Shown here: positions 12,305 through 12,337 of the stretch, piece after piece | How the letters are laid out: each line of letters begins with the position of its first letter | Position numbering within the stretch: the first letter of the stretch is position 1 | DNA from: Actinomycetes bacterium | GTDB taxonomy: Bacteria; Actinomycetota; Actinomycetes; Mycobacteriales; Mycobacteriaceae | Assembly: GCA_023388385.1 (NCBI GenBank) | Contig: JAEWGK010000070.1 | Coordinates: 1 to 12,337 of the forward strand | Length of the DNA: 12,337 bases | Direction of reading: 5' to 3' | The notes under the pieces: generated by a model | The model's database searches: none | Seen by the model: only the letters and a program-made list of their open reading frames with translations | What the model was told of the DNA's origin: nothing | Program-made: the position numbers and the translations under genes

Positions 12305-12337
12305 GGATGCCGTCGCAGGTCGCGCCTGGATGGGCGG
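12291..12337 (-). CDS. Possible 3' end of a converging gene (cut by window edge)
   Basis: Read from the window end on the minus strand, one frame gives AHPGATCDGIPGAF and then TGA at 12293-12291. Only 14 residues are visible and I do not recognise them; the single cysteine and glycine/proline content would suit an exported protein. The tandem repeat around the stop and the palindrome between it and uvrA are compatible with a convergent gene end. It may equally be a chance open frame. Confidence 0.25.
   Translation of the reverse strand, partial: AHPGATCDGIPGAF

Noticed and set aside
1..12337. CRISPR array, insertion sequence, tRNA or rRNA
   Set aside because: No regularly spaced repeats, transposase motifs, terminal inverted repeats or cloverleaf-like segments were seen on either strand.

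Overview
The window is high-GC DNA (about 70% by eye) from an actinobacterium, most likely Corynebacterium or a close relative in the Mycobacteriales. The gene order coaE, uvrB, universal stress protein, then a glyoxalase-II-like hydrolase divergent from uvrA matches, from memory, the Rv1631-Rv1638c neighbourhood of Mycobacterium tuberculosis and the equivalent corynebacterial locus. UvrB begins with a corynebacterial/mycobacterial N-terminus, the stress protein resembles Rv1636, and several promoters carry only a TANNNT -10 box, two of them placed for leaderless mRNAs.

Left part (1-2964, + strand): the 3' end of coaE, complete uvrB with a probable leaderless start, and a small UspA protein. 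Positions 2965-3271 hold no gene. They contain two hairpins, a strong intrinsic terminator, and a palindromic operator over the promoter of the next unit.

Middle (3272-8389): a TetR regulator and a DHA1-type MFS exporter overlap by ATGA (+ strand) and look like a self-regulated efflux pair. They converge, 6 bp between stop codons, on a large HelD/HelR-type RNA polymerase recycling ATPase (- strand). Upstream of helD on the same strand is a DoxX-family membrane protein whose tail carries eight consecutive 11-residue repeats. A 17-bp GC hairpin separates the two genes.

Right part (8532-12337): a metallo-beta-lactamase-fold hydrolase (- strand, probable leaderless start) diverges from uvrA (+ strand). 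The shared 145-bp spacer holds a good LexA/SOS box overlapping the uvrA -10, then a perfect 9-bp hairpin in the leader; uvrA itself starts at TTG. Past uvrA there is a palindrome, a 14-bp tandem repeat, and possibly the 3' end of a converging gene.

Functionally this is housekeeping DNA repair (UvrA and UvrB work together in nucleotide excision repair) with stress and efflux genes between. I saw no mobile element, CRISPR array, tRNA or rRNA, and no clearly new multi-gene system. The most interesting items are the operator-controlled TetR/MFS pair beside a HelD-type protein, the 11-mer repeat tail of the DoxX protein, and the SOS box that serves uvrA but has no visible counterpart at uvrB.
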